DNA of 64,000 nucleotides from Muribaculum gordoncarteri (GCF_004803695.1 NZ_CP039393.1:3162001-3226000), one strand, 5' to 3'; shown: positions 28,158 through 37,175, numbered from the stretch's first letter. The notes: a model not told the origin generated them from the sequence alone. Numbers and translations are program-made.

Positions 28158-29474
28158 ATGGGAAGACTTGTAGCTATCGTAGGACGCCCCAATGTGGGTA
28201 AATCAACCCTTTTCAACCGCCTTACACAGACTCGTACCGCGATTGTAAACGACACCGCCGGTACCACGCGTGACCGGCAGTATGGCAAGGTCGACTGGTG
28301 CGGTAAGGAATTTTCAATTGTCGACACCGGCGGATGGGTGGTCAACTCCGACGATATCTTTGAAAGCGAGATAAACAAGCAGGTACACCTTGCAATCGAG
28401 GAGGCCGATGTGATATTGTTTGTCGTGGACGCCATGAATGGTGTTACCGACCTTGACGACCATGTGGCCGAAATATTGCGACGCTCCAAGAAGCCGGTGA
28501 TACTTGTTGCCAACAAGGTCGATTCCAACGACTGGCTCTACAATGTGCCTGAGTTCTATTCGCTCGGCCTCGGAGAACCATATCCCGTGTCGGCTTCCAA
28601 CGGCTCGGGCACAGGCGACTTGCTTGATGAGGTGGTGAAGGATCTTCCCGAAGAGGACGACACCGAGGAGCAGCTTGAGCGCATACCGCGTTTTGCCATC
28701 GTTGGCCGTCCCAACGCCGGAAAGTCGTCGATAATCAATTCGTTCATCGGCGAGGACCGCAATATAGTTACCGATATCGCCGGCACGACCCGCGATTCGA
28801 TATATACGCGATACAACAAGTTCGGCTTCGACTTCTATCTTGTCGACACCGCCGGAATACGCAAGAAAACCAAGGTAAACGAGGACATCGAGTACTACTC
28901 GGTGATACGCTCCATACGCGCCATCGAGGCATCGGATGTGTGCATCCTCATGATTGACGCCACTCGAGGCATCGAAAGCCAGGATGTGAGCATCTTCTCG
29001 CTGATTCAGCGCAACAAGAAGGGACTTGTGGTGTGTGTCAACAAGTGGGACCTCGTCGAGGACAAGTCGCAGAAGGCGATTGACTTCTTTGCCAATGCCA
29101 TAAGGCAGCGCTTCGCCCCGTTCACCGATTTCCCGATAATATTCGGTTCGGCCCTGACCAAGCAGCGCATATACAAGGTGATCGAAACCGCGGTCGATGT
29201 CTACAAGAACCGCGAGCGCGTCATCCCCACCTCGCAGCTCAATGTCTACATGCAGGAGGTGATAGGCGCTTATCCTCCACCTGCCAACAAGGGAAAATAT
29301 ATCAAAATCAAGTATGTTACAATGCTGAAGGATTCGGTGATTCCCACATTTGTATTCTTCTGCAATCTTCCGCAATGGGTCAAGGATCCCTATCGGCGCT
29401 ATCTTGAGAATAAGATAAGGGAGAAGTGGGACTTCAGCGGTACGCCCATTAACATATTCATGCGCGAGAAATAG
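28158..29474 (+). CDS. der: Ribosome assembly GTPase Der (EngA)
   Basis: Tandem-GTPase protein needed for 50S subunit maturation, 438 residues from the ATG at 28158 ([17 protein letters not shown]). An in-frame TTG upstream is unlikely, because TAAATTTG at 28132-28139 is a -7 promoter element. G domain 1 begins at residue 8 (GRPNVGKST) and has DTGGW and NKVD. G domain 2 begins about residue 182 (GRPNAGKSS), with DTAGIRKK and NKWD. A KH-like C-terminal domain follows (from about 355). All G motifs look intact. Confidence 0.96.
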   Translation: MGRLVAIVGRPNVGKSTLFNRLTQTRTAIVNDTAGTTRDRQYGKVDWCGKEFSIVDTGGWVVNSDDIFESEINKQVHLAIEEADVILFVVDAMNGVTDLDDHVAEILRRSKKPVILVANKVDSNDWLYNVPEFYSLGLGEPYPVSASNGSGTGDLLDEVVKDLPEEDDTEEQLERIPRFAIVGRPNAGKSSIINSFIGEDRNIVTDIAGTTRDSIYTRYNKFGFDFYLVDTAGIRKKTKVNEDIEYYSVIRSIRAIEASDVCILMIDATRGIESQDVSIFSLIQRNKKGLVVCVNKWDLVEDKSQKAIDFFANAIRQRFAPFTDFPIIFGSALTKQRIYKVIETAVDVYKNRERVIPTSQLNVYMQEVIGAYPPPANKGKYIKIKYVTMLKDSVIPTFVFFCNLPQWVKDPYRRYLENKIREKWDFSGTPINIFMREK

Positions 29475-29529
29475 CGTGACATGAACATTCCTACATAACG
29501 CGTTTACTGTAATTTAAGAGAACTGAACA

Positions 29530-31305
29530 ATGAAGACATTTGAAGAATTGGGCGTACGTGACGACTTGCGCAAAGCCATCGAGGAGCTCGGATTTGAGAA
29601 TCCAATGCCGGTGCAGGAGAAAGTGATTCCCCACCTGCTGAATGAGGATGGCGATGTGGTTGCGCTTGCGCAGACCGGAACGGGAAAAACCGCAGCTTTC
29701 GGACTGCCGGTGCTCCAGCGCATCGACATATCGCACAATGTGCCCCAGGCGCTGATCATAGCTCCCACACGCGAGCTGTGCCTGCAGATAGGCAGTGACC
29801 TGGCCGACTTTTCCAAATACATCCCCCGTCTTGAGGTGCTTCCCGTCTACGGCGGCTCAAGCATCGAGAGCCAGATACGCAGCCTTAAGCGTGGAGTGCA
29901 CGTGATAGTGGCTACGCCGGGCCGACTCATCGACCTCATAAACCGTGGCGTGGTGAAGCTCGACGATGTGCACACCGTGATTCTTGACGAGGCCGACGAG
30001 ATGCTCAACATGGGCTTTGTCGACGACATAAACGACATCCTGAGCCATGTGCCCGAAAACCGCAAGATGCTCCTCTTCTCGGCTACAATGCCGCAGGAGA
30101 TTGCTAAAATCGCGGCCAAGTACATGCACAACCCCCAGGAGTTTGTGATAGGCACCAAGAACGAAGGCGCCGAGAACGTAAAGCATGTCTACTACATGGT
30201 GAATGCCCGCGACAAGTATCTCGCGCTTAAGCGTATAGCCGACGACAATCCCAACATATACGGAATCGTATTCTGCCGTACCCGCAAGGAAACCCAGGAG
30301 GTGGCCGACTGGCTGATTCAGGACGGATATAACGCCGACTCGCTGCACGGTGAGTTGTCGCAGACCCAGCGCGATGTTGTGATGAAGAAATTCCGAGACC
30401 ACGTGCTGAAGCTCCTTGTTGCCACCGATGTTGCGGCGCGCGGCCTTGATGTGAGCAACCTCACCCATGTCATAAACTACGGCTTGCCCGACGACATTGC
30501 CACCTACACCCATCGCTCGGGCCGTACGGGCCGAGCCGGCAAAACGGGTGTGTCAATCGCCATTATCCACTCTCGCGAGCGCAACAAGTTGCGTGAGATT
30601 GAGAAGCGCATCGGAAAGACTTTTGAGCGCAAGGAGGTGCCCACACCTGCCCACATCATCGAGAAGCAGCTTTACAATCTCGCCGACAGGCTTGAGCGCG
30701 TGAAGGTTGACGATGATGAAATTGCAAAATATCTGCCCGGAGTGAGCCGTAAGCTCGGATGGCTGTCGCAGGAGGACTTGCTGAAGCGCGTCGTTTCGCT
30801 GGAGTTCAACCGTCTTCTTGAATATTACAAGGACGCTCCTGCAATTGACTATATCGATGAAAAGCCGTCAAAGAAGGAGCGCAAGGAGTTGTCAAAGCCC
30901 CGCACCGCCGAGGAGAAGGATCGCCGCACGGCCGACCGTGGCATGGCCCGAATATATGTCAACGCCGGAAAGAGCGACGGATTCTATGCCGGAAATCTCA
31001 TCGACATACTCAACCATTCGGTGCCCGGACCGCGCATCGATGTGGGACGAATCGACCTGATGCCCGGTTACTCGCTGTTTGATGTCAAGAAGAACGATGC
31101 CCGCAGGGTGGTCGAGGCTTTGAACCACATCGACTTTGTGGGTCATAAGCTCTATGCCGAGATTGCCGATCCCGAAAAGGACTATTCGCGTGCAGCCACT
31201 CGTCGCAAGCGTGAGGCGGCATCGGCAGGCTCGGGCAAGCAGGCCAACGGCAACTTTGACAAGTTCATAAATAAGAAGGGGCGAAAAGGCTCACACAAGA
31301 AATAA
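29530..31305 (+). CDS. DEAD-box RNA helicase (DeaD/CsdA type)
   Basis: ATP-dependent RNA helicase, probably for ribosome assembly and RNA turnover. The 591 residues show Q motif and motif I AQTGTGKTAAF (about 45), motif II LDEADEMLNMG (about 154), SATMPQEI, and motif VI HRSGRTGRAGKTG (about 327). A C-terminal DbpA/CsdA RNA-binding fold (about 475-555, MARIYVNAGKSDGFYAGNLIDI) and a Lys-rich tail follow, which fits DeaD more than RhlE. It lies 55 bp after der, with no clear terminator between. Confidence 0.88.
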   Translation: MKTFEELGVRDDLRKAIEELGFENPMPVQEKVIPHLLNEDGDVVALAQTGTGKTAAFGLPVLQRIDISHNVPQALIIAPTRELCLQIGSDLADFSKYIPRLEVLPVYGGSSIESQIRSLKRGVHVIVATPGRLIDLINRGVVKLDDVHTVILDEADEMLNMGFVDDINDILSHVPENRKMLLFSATMPQEIAKIAAKYMHNPQEFVIGTKNEGAENVKHVYYMVNARDKYLALKRIADDNPNIYGIVFCRTRKETQEVADWLIQDGYNADSLHGELSQTQRDVVMKKFRDHVLKLLVATDVAARGLDVSNLTHVINYGLPDDIATYTHRSGRTGRAGKTGVSIAIIHSRERNKLREIEKRIGKTFERKEVPTPAHIIEKQLYNLADRLERVKVDDDEIAKYLPGVSRKLGWLSQEDLLKRVVSLEFNRLLEYYKDAPAIDYIDEKPSKKERKELSKPRTAEEKDRRTADRGMARIYVNAGKSDGFYAGNLIDILNHSVPGPRIDVGRIDLMPGYSLFDVKKNDARRVVEALNHIDFVGHKLYAEIADPEKDYSRAATRRKREAASAGSGKQANGNFDKFINKKGRKGSHKK

Positions 31306-31325
31306 TAATCTCTCACTCATTGATT

Positions 31326-31970
31326 ATGAATATCTTAAAACAATTTTTTATAGGCGTGGTCGCCATGATTGCGGTAACGCCTTCGGCAATGGCTCAGCTT
31401 AAGTCGGTCGACGCTTTCACCAATGCGCCCATGTCGGTGTTCCCGTTACTTGACAAGAACGCACGCCTCGACATGGTCGACTACTTCAACAGCGGGTCAT
31501 CGACTGCCACTCAGAACTCATTGCAGGGCCGCTCGCGTGTTACCGAGTTGACCGACAATGACATAAAGATAGCCATGACCGATGCTTCGAGCTATCAGCT
31601 GTCGATTCTTCCCGATAAGAGCAACGAAGGCTGCATAGCGCTCATTTCGACTGTAGCCACTCCGGCTCCCGACAGCCGCATAACATTCTACTCTCCATCG
31701 TGGCAGCAATATGACACCAAGTCGAGGTTTGAAGCCCCTTCGATGACCGACTGGCTCACCGATGCCGGCCGCAAGACTCCCGACGAGGTTGCCAATATGG
31801 TGCCGTTCATGCTGGCATCCTACTCCTACGATCCGGCAACCTCGACGCTTACGCTGACCAATAATCTCAAGCAATTCCTCTCGGAGGACATATATTCGAT
31901 GGTGGCTCCGCTGCTTCGCGATCAGCTTGTCTACAAGTGGAACGGAAGCCGCATGGTTAAGCAGAAGTGA
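31326..31970 (+). CDS. DUF3256 family secreted protein
   Basis: The 214-residue protein starts at the ATG at 31326; a TTG two codons upstream is less likely. A signal peptide (about 1-23, ending AMAQ) precedes a mature part with AFTNAPMSVFPLLDKNARLDMVDYFNSG, matching the DUF3256 family of Bacteroidales. Its function is unknown. Its stop codon overlaps the GTG start of xseA by 4 bp (GTGA), so they are translationally coupled even though no functional link is known. Confidence 0.75.
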   Translation: MNILKQFFIGVVAMIAVTPSAMAQLKSVDAFTNAPMSVFPLLDKNARLDMVDYFNSGSSTATQNSLQGRSRVTELTDNDIKIAMTDASSYQLSILPDKSNEGCIALISTVATPAPDSRITFYSPSWQQYDTKSRFEAPSMTDWLTDAGRKTPDEVANMVPFMLASYSYDPATSTLTLTNNLKQFLSEDIYSMVAPLLRDQLVYKWNGSRMVKQK

Positions 31971-33277
31971 TCAAGTCGCAGCAAGTGGAAGCGTTGACCC
32001 TCTATCAGCTTAATCGGCGCATAGCCGAGCTCGTTACCAATTCATCGACCCAGAATGTGTGGGTCACTGCTGAATTGAGCGATGTCGCCGTGCGCGGAGG
32101 ACACTGTTACATGGAGCTGCTGCAGAAGGACCCCGACACGGGAGCTACTGTGGCAAAGGCCCGTGCAGCCATCTGGGCCAACGTGTTTTCGCGATTGCGC
32201 TCCGACTTCTACATTGCCACTGGTCAGGATTTTGCCACCGGGCTTAAGGTTATGGTGAGGGCGTCGGTTTCGATGCATCCCGTCTATGGGATGTCGCTGG
32301 TCATCAATGCCGTAAATCCTGAGTACACCATGGGCGACCTTTTGCGCCGACGCAAGGAGATGCTTGCCAGGCTGAAGGCCGAGGGAATCCTCGACATGAA
32401 CCGTAGCCTTTGCTGGAATGAGCCCCCGCTGCGCATTGCGATCGTGTCGGCCGAGGGCGCTGCCGGTTATGGCGATTTCATGAATCAGCTCAATGGCAAT
32501 CAGCTTGGCCTTCGCTTCACGACCCGGTTGTTCCCGGCCATAATGCAGGGCGAGCGCACGGCTCAGAGCGTCATTGCCGCCCTTGGTCTTATCGCTGTCG
32601 AGCAGGATCAATGGGATGGCGTGGTGATAATTCGCGGCGGTGGTGCCACAAGCGACTTGATGGGATTTGAGAACTATGACCTTGCTTCGGCTGTGGCCCA
32701 GTTTCCGCTTCCGGTGATTGTGGGAATTGGTCATGAGCGCGATGTGACGATATTGGACTATGTGGCCAACATACGCGTTAAGACCCCCACGGCTGCGGCC
32801 GAGTGGCTTATCGAGCAGGGAGCCATGGCGCTTGATCGCCTTGACCGTCTTGGCAACGACATAGTGCATGTCGTCAGGGAGCGTCTGGCAGGATGCAAGA
32901 TTCAGCTCGGCCAGATGGAGGGTGCCATTCCCTCGGTTGCCCGTGGAATGCTTGAACGCTCCCACAATAAGATGGCGCGTTACGCGATGGCGTTGCAGTC
33001 GGTGGCGTCGAAGCGCATCATCCCGCAGCTGTCGCGCCTTGAGGCTTTGGAGTCGACACTCAAGCTGACGACGGCCAATGCCATAGAGCGTCGTTCGACC
33101 CGACTTGACGCGATGAACCGACTTCTCGACGCGCTGTCGCCTATGTCGACACTAAAACGAGGCTATTCAATAACACGCTTCAACGGTCATGCCGTGACAA
33201 ATGAAGCCGACATCCCGGCGGGGGCAAGGCTTGAAACGACACTGGCCGAGGGAGTGATGGTTTCAATAAAACAATAA
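31967..33277 (+). CDS. xseA: Exodeoxyribonuclease VII large subunit
   Basis: Catalytic subunit of the single-strand-specific exonuclease that trims DNA ends. The 436-residue protein has the N-terminal OB domain (about 10-105, NVWVTAELSDVAVRGGHCYMEL), the catalytic core (about 140-300, IRGGGATSDLMGFENYDLASAVAQFPLPVIVGIGHERD) and a C-terminal helical region. The start is GTG at 31967, overlapping the previous stop. xseB follows 12 bp downstream. Confidence 0.93.
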   Translation: MIKSQQVEALTLYQLNRRIAELVTNSSTQNVWVTAELSDVAVRGGHCYMELLQKDPDTGATVAKARAAIWANVFSRLRSDFYIATGQDFATGLKVMVRASVSMHPVYGMSLVINAVNPEYTMGDLLRRRKEMLARLKAEGILDMNRSLCWNEPPLRIAIVSAEGAAGYGDFMNQLNGNQLGLRFTTRLFPAIMQGERTAQSVIAALGLIAVEQDQWDGVVIIRGGGATSDLMGFENYDLASAVAQFPLPVIVGIGHERDVTILDYVANIRVKTPTAAAEWLIEQGAMALDRLDRLGNDIVHVVRERLAGCKIQLGQMEGAIPSVARGMLERSHNKMARYAMALQSVASKRIIPQLSRLEALESTLKLTTANAIERRSTRLDAMNRLLDALSPMSTLKRGYSITRFNGHAVTNEADIPAGARLETTLAEGVMVSIKQ

Positions 33278-33289
33278 CGCAATACGACG

Positions 33290-33508
33290 ATGTCAAATAC
33301 ACCTGAATTCATCCCCGTAAAGGAGCTTAGCTATAACAAGGCTGTGAGTGAGCTTGAGGATATACTGCGACAGATGCAGAGCGATGCGCTCGACATAGAC
33401 CTCCTGGCCGCCTACACACGCCGAGCCACGGAGCTGCTGGCTGAATGCCGCAGCCGACTTACAGCTACCGACAAGGAGCTGCAGTCGATTCTGTCCAATG
33501 ACAAATGA
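33290..33508 (+). CDS. xseB: Exodeoxyribonuclease VII small subunit
   Basis: The 72-residue helical hairpin protein wraps the XseA C-terminal helix. It has the family motif LSYNKAVSELEDILRQMQSDALDIDLL and the second helix ATELLAECRSRL. It sits directly after xseA in the same operon. Length is typical. Confidence 0.92.
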   Translation: MSNTPEFIPVKELSYNKAVSELEDILRQMQSDALDIDLLAAYTRRATELLAECRSRLTATDKELQSILSNDK

Positions 33509-33637
33509 CGCACCCTCCCGCCCGCGTGACGGCGCGCGTCGGCGTTGCATGGGATGTTATCGGTTGCCCAATAGATAATAATTCATAATTATTTCGCTAT
33601 TGCGTCACGTGGAGTGTGACGGCTGCAAAATTTGTTG

Positions 33638-33645
33638 TAATTTTG
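33638..33645 (+). promoter_or_regulatory. -7 element of the queuosine-precursor transporter
   Basis: TAATTTTG matches the -7 consensus. No clear TTTG stands 20 bp upstream. It would place the transcript start about 10 nt before the riboswitch. Confidence 0.5.
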
Positions 33646-33661
33646 TAGTCGTTAAACTCAC

Positions 33662-33690
33662 CGAGTGCTTGCTACCTCGTAAAAAACAAG
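33662..33690 (+). promoter_or_regulatory. preQ1-I type riboswitch
   Basis: P1 is CGAG (33662-33665) with CTCG (33676-33679). The loop TGCTTGCTAC holds CTTG (33668-33671), which can pair with CAAG (33687-33690) at the end of an A-rich tail TAAAAAACAAG. This is the H-type pseudoknot of preQ1 class I aptamers. It ends 4 nt before the ATG of a queuosine-precursor transporter, so ligand binding should hide the ribosome landing site. Both the fold and the gene context agree. P1 is only 4 bp, so it is a minimal version. Confidence 0.78.
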
Positions 33691-33694
33691 AATC

Positions 33695-34369
33695 ATGAAT
33701 CAATCAGTTCCCCGATTTACATTGCCTTTTTTGGTGCTCACTGTGCTATTCTGTGTGTGCCTTATAGTTTCCAACCTGATAGAGATAAAGACTGTCGACA
33801 TCGGATTTGCCACAATCACGGCCGGCATGGTTGTCTTTCCGTTGAGTTATATCATCAATGACTGCATAGTCGAGGTGTACGGTTTCCGCAAGGCGCGCAC
33901 CGTCATCTGGCTTGGATTTGCCATGAATCTTCTTGTCACTCTGTTTCTGCAGTTTGCCATATTGCTTCCCGGAGCCGATTCGTGGCAGTCGCAGGACGCT
34001 ATGGAGGCGGTCTACGGCACCGTTCCCCGCATACTCGGGGCCTCGTTTGTCGCCTTCCTCTGTGGCTCGATGGTCAATGCGTTGGTGATGAGCAAGATGA
34101 AAGTAGCTTCGGGAGGCCGTCACTTTTCACTGCGAGCCATCGTCAGCACTCTTTGGGGCGAAGGCACCGACTCGATAATATTTTTCCCGCTCGCATTTGG
34201 CGGTATCCTGCCTTGGAGGGAAATCGTGTCGCTTATCGTGGCTCAGGCGTTGTTGAAGACCGCCTATGAGATTGTTATATTGCCCGTGACGCTGAAGGTG
34301 GTGAAAAAGCTTAAGAGCATCGAGTCGACCGACACCTACGACCGTGGCATATCCTACTCGTGGTGGTGA
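33695..34369 (+). CDS. yhhQ: Queuosine precursor transporter (QPTR / YhhQ family)
   Basis: Integral membrane protein of 224 residues with about six hydrophobic helices. It has the family features VCLIVSNLIEIKTVDIG in helix 1, PLSYIINDCIVEVYGFRKARTVIWLG (the conserved D-x-x-x-E-V-Y-G region) and LWGEGTDSIIFFPLAF. It imports a queuine or preQ0/preQ1-type precursor for tRNA modification. A preQ1-I riboswitch directly before the ATG supports this role and implies shut-off when precursor is abundant. Confidence 0.9.
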   Translation: MNQSVPRFTLPFLVLTVLFCVCLIVSNLIEIKTVDIGFATITAGMVVFPLSYIINDCIVEVYGFRKARTVIWLGFAMNLLVTLFLQFAILLPGADSWQSQDAMEAVYGTVPRILGASFVAFLCGSMVNALVMSKMKVASGGRHFSLRAIVSTLWGEGTDSIIFFPLAFGGILPWREIVSLIVAQALLKTAYEIVILPVTLKVVKKLKSIESTDTYDRGISYSWW

Positions 34370-34388
34370 TTGATTACGGGAGTTTTCG

Positions 34389-35039
34389 CTAAATCAGCCC
34401 GTTGCCGGCCTTGATTATGTCAACGAGGATCGGCTTCAATCCGCCCACGAAGCACTCAACGGCTATCACCATCAGTATGAGTCCCATGAGTCGCATCATC
34501 ACGTTGTTGCCGGTTTCGCCGAGGATGGGTACCAGCTTCGTGGAAGCCCTCAGGATGATGTAGGTCAATATGTAGATAAATGCTATGCTCGCCACGAGCG
34601 TTATCTTCATCGGCATGGTGTTGGCGTCCTCCATCAGCATGATTCCGTTGGCAATGGCACCGGGTCCGCAAAGCATTGGAATCGACAGAGGGGTTATGGA
34701 TATGTCGTTGGCATAAACCTTCACCTCTTCATCCTTCAGCTTGGTGTTGGAGTATTGCGCCTGGAGCATGTCAAATCCTATCTTGAGGATTATGAATCCG
34801 GCCGCGATGCGGAATCCGTTGGTCGATATGCCGAAGAGTGTGAATAGTATTTGTCCGCAGAATGTGAAGCATATCAGGATTATAAATGATATTAGCGTTG
34901 CGCGTTTTACTATGCGGTTGCGCTGATCGTTGTCGAGGCCTTTGGTCATCGACAGGAACACCGGCATCGTGCCAAGGGGATTGGTAAGAGTGAAAAACGA
35001 TGTCAGGCAGATGAATGCAAATGGAAGAAGACTGTCCAT
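34389..35039 (-). CDS. marC: MarC family membrane protein
   Basis: The 216-residue protein has six predicted transmembrane helices and the MarC/UPF0056 pattern. Its N-terminus is FFTLTNPLGTMPVFLSMT, it has GISTNGFRIAAGFIILKIGFDML and SITPLSIPMLCGPGAIANGIML, and it ends with GNNVMMRLMGLILMVIAVE. Its physiological role is unclear; the old link to multiple antibiotic resistance in enteric bacteria was not upheld. It is convergent with the transporter gene and has its own transcript. Confidence 0.87.
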   Translation of the reverse strand: MDSLLPFAFICLTSFFTLTNPLGTMPVFLSMTKGLDNDQRNRIVKRATLISFIILICFTFCGQILFTLFGISTNGFRIAAGFIILKIGFDMLQAQYSNTKLKDEEVKVYANDISITPLSIPMLCGPGAIANGIMLMEDANTMPMKITLVASIAFIYILTYIILRASTKLVPILGETGNNVMMRLMGLILMVIAVECFVGGLKPILVDIIKAGNGLI

Positions 35040-35217
35040 ATACGATGTGATAAATTAGGTTTACAAAATTAATATTAATTTGGGAGCCGTCACAATGTTA
35101 TAATACAATCTTTTTCACTTTTTTTGTATAACGGGACACTGTATTAGGGCGTAGAGCCGTCGCCGAGGCCGTTTTTAGCACGATTTTTCGCAAAATGCAT
35201 AAAATTTTTCTCCAAAA

Positions 35218-35249
35218 TTTGGCGGTTAAAAAAAAACTGCTTACCTTTG
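35218..35249 (+). promoter_or_regulatory. Promoter of tRNA-Lys
   Basis: TTTG at 35218-35221, a 20-bp spacer, and TACCTTTG at 35242-35249, a textbook Bacteroidota promoter. The tRNA begins 21 nt later. Confidence 0.8.
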
Positions 35250-35270
35250 CATCGCAATTGAGAAATACAT

Positions 35271-35343
35271 GACTCCGTAGCTCAGTTGGTAGAGCAAATG
35301 ACTCTTAATCATTGGGTCGAGAGTTCGAGCCTCTCCGGGGTCA
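35271..35343 (+). tRNA. tRNA-Lys (anticodon CTT), attachment site of the integrative element
   Basis: Complete cloverleaf: acceptor GACTCCG with CGGGGTC and discriminator A, D arm GCTC..GAGC, anticodon stem AATGA/TCATT with loop CTCTTAA (anticodon CTT), and T arm GAGAG TTCGAGC CTCTC. CCA is not encoded. An integrase gene reads away from it about 500 bp downstream, so its 3' half is the probable attL core. The second att copy would lie beyond the window. Confidence 0.93.
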
Positions 35344-35370
35344 CAGAAAGGTCTATCAGACCGACGAATT

Positions 35371-35408
35371 CCTCTGAAAATCATTGATTTTCAGAGGTTT
35401 TTCTTTTT
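35371..35408 (+). terminator. Terminator after tRNA-Lys
   Basis: A perfect 12-bp stem, CCTCTGAAAATC (35371-35382) with its complement (35386-35397) and a 3-nt loop, followed by TTTTTCTTTTT. It lies on the element side of the tRNA, so it is probably supplied by the integrated element. Confidence 0.88.
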
Positions 35409-35457
35409 ACCCCTATCCCCAATCGGCGCAGAATATTGAAACTGCGGGTGTGCAAGA

Positions 35458-35743
35458 AGGTGGCAATAAAAATTGCACCTTGTTTTGCCACCTCGAAAGG
35501 TTCTATTTCATTATTTTTCAAAGATATACGAAGAATAAAGCCATTGGGTATCTGCCACCTCGCAAGGTGGTTGCAGGTGGCAAAGGGTAGTCCTGAACTT
35601 CAGTGGATACAGGCTGATGAAGCCTCCTTAAAACACCGTTGCCGCCATTTTTAGCTACCGACATAGTTAAAAATTGTTATGCAAAGGTGGCAATTTGAGG
35701 TGGCAATTCAACATTATTCGTTGAATTGGTCGTTTTGCCACCT
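35458..35743. repeat. Cluster of integrase arm-type sites (AGGTGGCAA)
   Basis: The 9-mer AGGTGGCAA occurs exactly at 35458, 35575, 35685 and 35698 on the + strand. Its complement TTGCCACCT occurs at 35485 and 35735. Degenerate copies are at 35552 and 35565. Eight sites in under 300 bp, in both orientations, lie between the tRNA attachment site and int, as expected for arm-type binding sites of a tyrosine recombinase. Apart from these sites and the terminator, 35344-35782 holds no gene. Confidence 0.7.
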
Positions 35744-35782
35744 CGCAAACCCGGATATTTCATTTGTCCTTCGGATGTGCAG

Positions 35783-35814
35783 TTTGTGTACCCGAAAAAA
35801 AATTTGTATCTTTA
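35783..35814 (+). promoter_or_regulatory. Promoter of int
   Basis: TTTG at 35783-35786, 20 bp, then TATCTTTA at 35807-35814, followed by a 26-nt leader. It lies 40 bp after the last arm-type repeat, so integrase binding could repress it. Confidence 0.6.
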
Positions 35815-35840
35815 GTTTAACCATTAAAGCCACAAGTCAA

Positions 35841-37160
35841 ATGAAATTATCCAACGAGAGCTACTTCTCACTGAACTTCATGGTCAGGAGAAGCCGCCCC
35901 AACAAAGAGGGCGAATTTCCCATTCTGCTGCGAATAACGATGAATGGGCAACGTGCGGAGGTATATACCAACAGGTATGTAGCTCCCAACAACTGGGATG
36001 CGTCCAAAGGTCAGTCGAAAGGCAAGACCAAGAAGGACCTTGAACTGAACCGCTATCTTGATACCATCAGAACCAAGATATGCGAAATCCACAACCAGCT
36101 CGTCATGCGCGATGAGATGGTCAATCCCGACACTCTGAAAAAGGCATTTCTCGGCAAGTTGCAAAAGCCGACGATGCTCTGCGAGGCGTTCCGCGAACTC
36201 AACAAGAAGGTAAAGGACCGCAACGAGCGTGGCGACATCTGCGAGGGTACGCGCCTGCGTTGGGAACGATGCGTCAAGTATCTGGAGGAATTTCTCATCG
36301 ACAAGCACGATGTGAAAGATATTCCGATGAATAAACTGACATCCGGAATGGTTGACGACTTCGAGCATTTCCTGCGCATAAAGAAGGGATGCGCCAATAA
36401 CGCCGCTGTCCGTTATATCCGCTATCTCAAAAGCGTTATACGCACCGGTATCGCAAACAAATGGATTGAAGATGATCCATTCGTGGGCAAACGCTATGTC
36501 CGCACCAAGCCAAAGCGAGAGAAGCTCACGGAAGCTGAACTTCAGCGCATCATAGAGCTTGACCTCAGCGAGCTGCCCCGTCTCGACCTCGTGCGTGACA
36601 CTTTCGTGTTCTGCTGCTTTACCGGACTGGCTTTCGCAGACATATCTACCCTCAAGCGTGAACATGTCGTTACTGACGACAAGGGCGAGATGTGGATACG
36701 CAAGGCCCGCGAGAAAACGGATGAAATGAGCGTAATCCCAATGCTGGAGATTCCGCGCAGACTGATGGAGAAATACCGCAGTCACCCACGGGCTGTGGAA
36801 AAGGACGCCGTCATACCGGTTATCTCAAACCAGCGTATGAACTCGTACCTTGATGAGATAGCAAGCAAAGCGGAGATAAAGAAGCACCTGACGACACATA
36901 TTGCCCGCCATACCTTCGCCACAATGTCGCTCAACAATCATGTGCCTATCGAAACGGTATCGAAGATGCTGGGGCATAAAGACATTGCCACCACCCAAAT
37001 CTACGCAACCATGCTTGACCAGACTGTATCGGAAGATATGGGCCGCATGAGAGACAAGTTCGACAGTCTGAAAGTTGACATCAAACCGTTGCCGGAGAAG
37101 CCGACAACATTTGAGCGTCCGCCTCAGCCTAAGCGCGGACGACCTAAAAAGACGAAATGA
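35841..37160 (+). CDS. int: Tyrosine recombinase / integrase (IntDOT-like)
   Basis: Site-specific integrase of 439 residues from the ATG at 35841 (MKLSNESYFSLNFMVRRSRP). The open frame continues upstream, but the promoter lies inside it. It has an N-terminal arm-binding domain (about 1-95), a SAM-like core-binding domain (about 105-215) and a catalytic domain (about 235-415) with HIARHTFAT, LGHKDIATTQIYA and the nucleophilic Tyr in that last segment. The position of the first catalytic Arg is Ala264 (FTGLAFAD instead of TGLR). IntDOT of CTnDOT likewise lacks this Arg. It reads away from the tRNA attachment site. Confidence 0.9.
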   Translation: MKLSNESYFSLNFMVRRSRPNKEGEFPILLRITMNGQRAEVYTNRYVAPNNWDASKGQSKGKTKKDLELNRYLDTIRTKICEIHNQLVMRDEMVNPDTLKKAFLGKLQKPTMLCEAFRELNKKVKDRNERGDICEGTRLRWERCVKYLEEFLIDKHDVKDIPMNKLTSGMVDDFEHFLRIKKGCANNAAVRYIRYLKSVIRTGIANKWIEDDPFVGKRYVRTKPKREKLTEAELQRIIELDLSELPRLDLVRDTFVFCCFTGLAFADISTLKREHVVTDDKGEMWIRKAREKTDEMSVIPMLEIPRRLMEKYRSHPRAVEKDAVIPVISNQRMNSYLDEIASKAEIKKHLTTHIARHTFATMSLNNHVPIETVSKMLGHKDIATTQIYATMLDQTVSEDMGRMRDKFDSLKVDIKPLPEKPTTFERPPQPKRGRPKKTK

Positions 37161-37175
37161 CCCACTGCTAAATGA

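Noticed and set aside
35458-35743. CRISPR-like array
   Set aside because: The repeats are only 9 bp, occur in both orientations and have irregular spacing. They fit integrase arm sites, and no cas genes are present.
35679-35840. N-terminal 54-codon extension of the integrase
   Set aside because: It covers arm-type repeats and the int promoter; alignment to integrases begins at MKLSNESYFSLNF.
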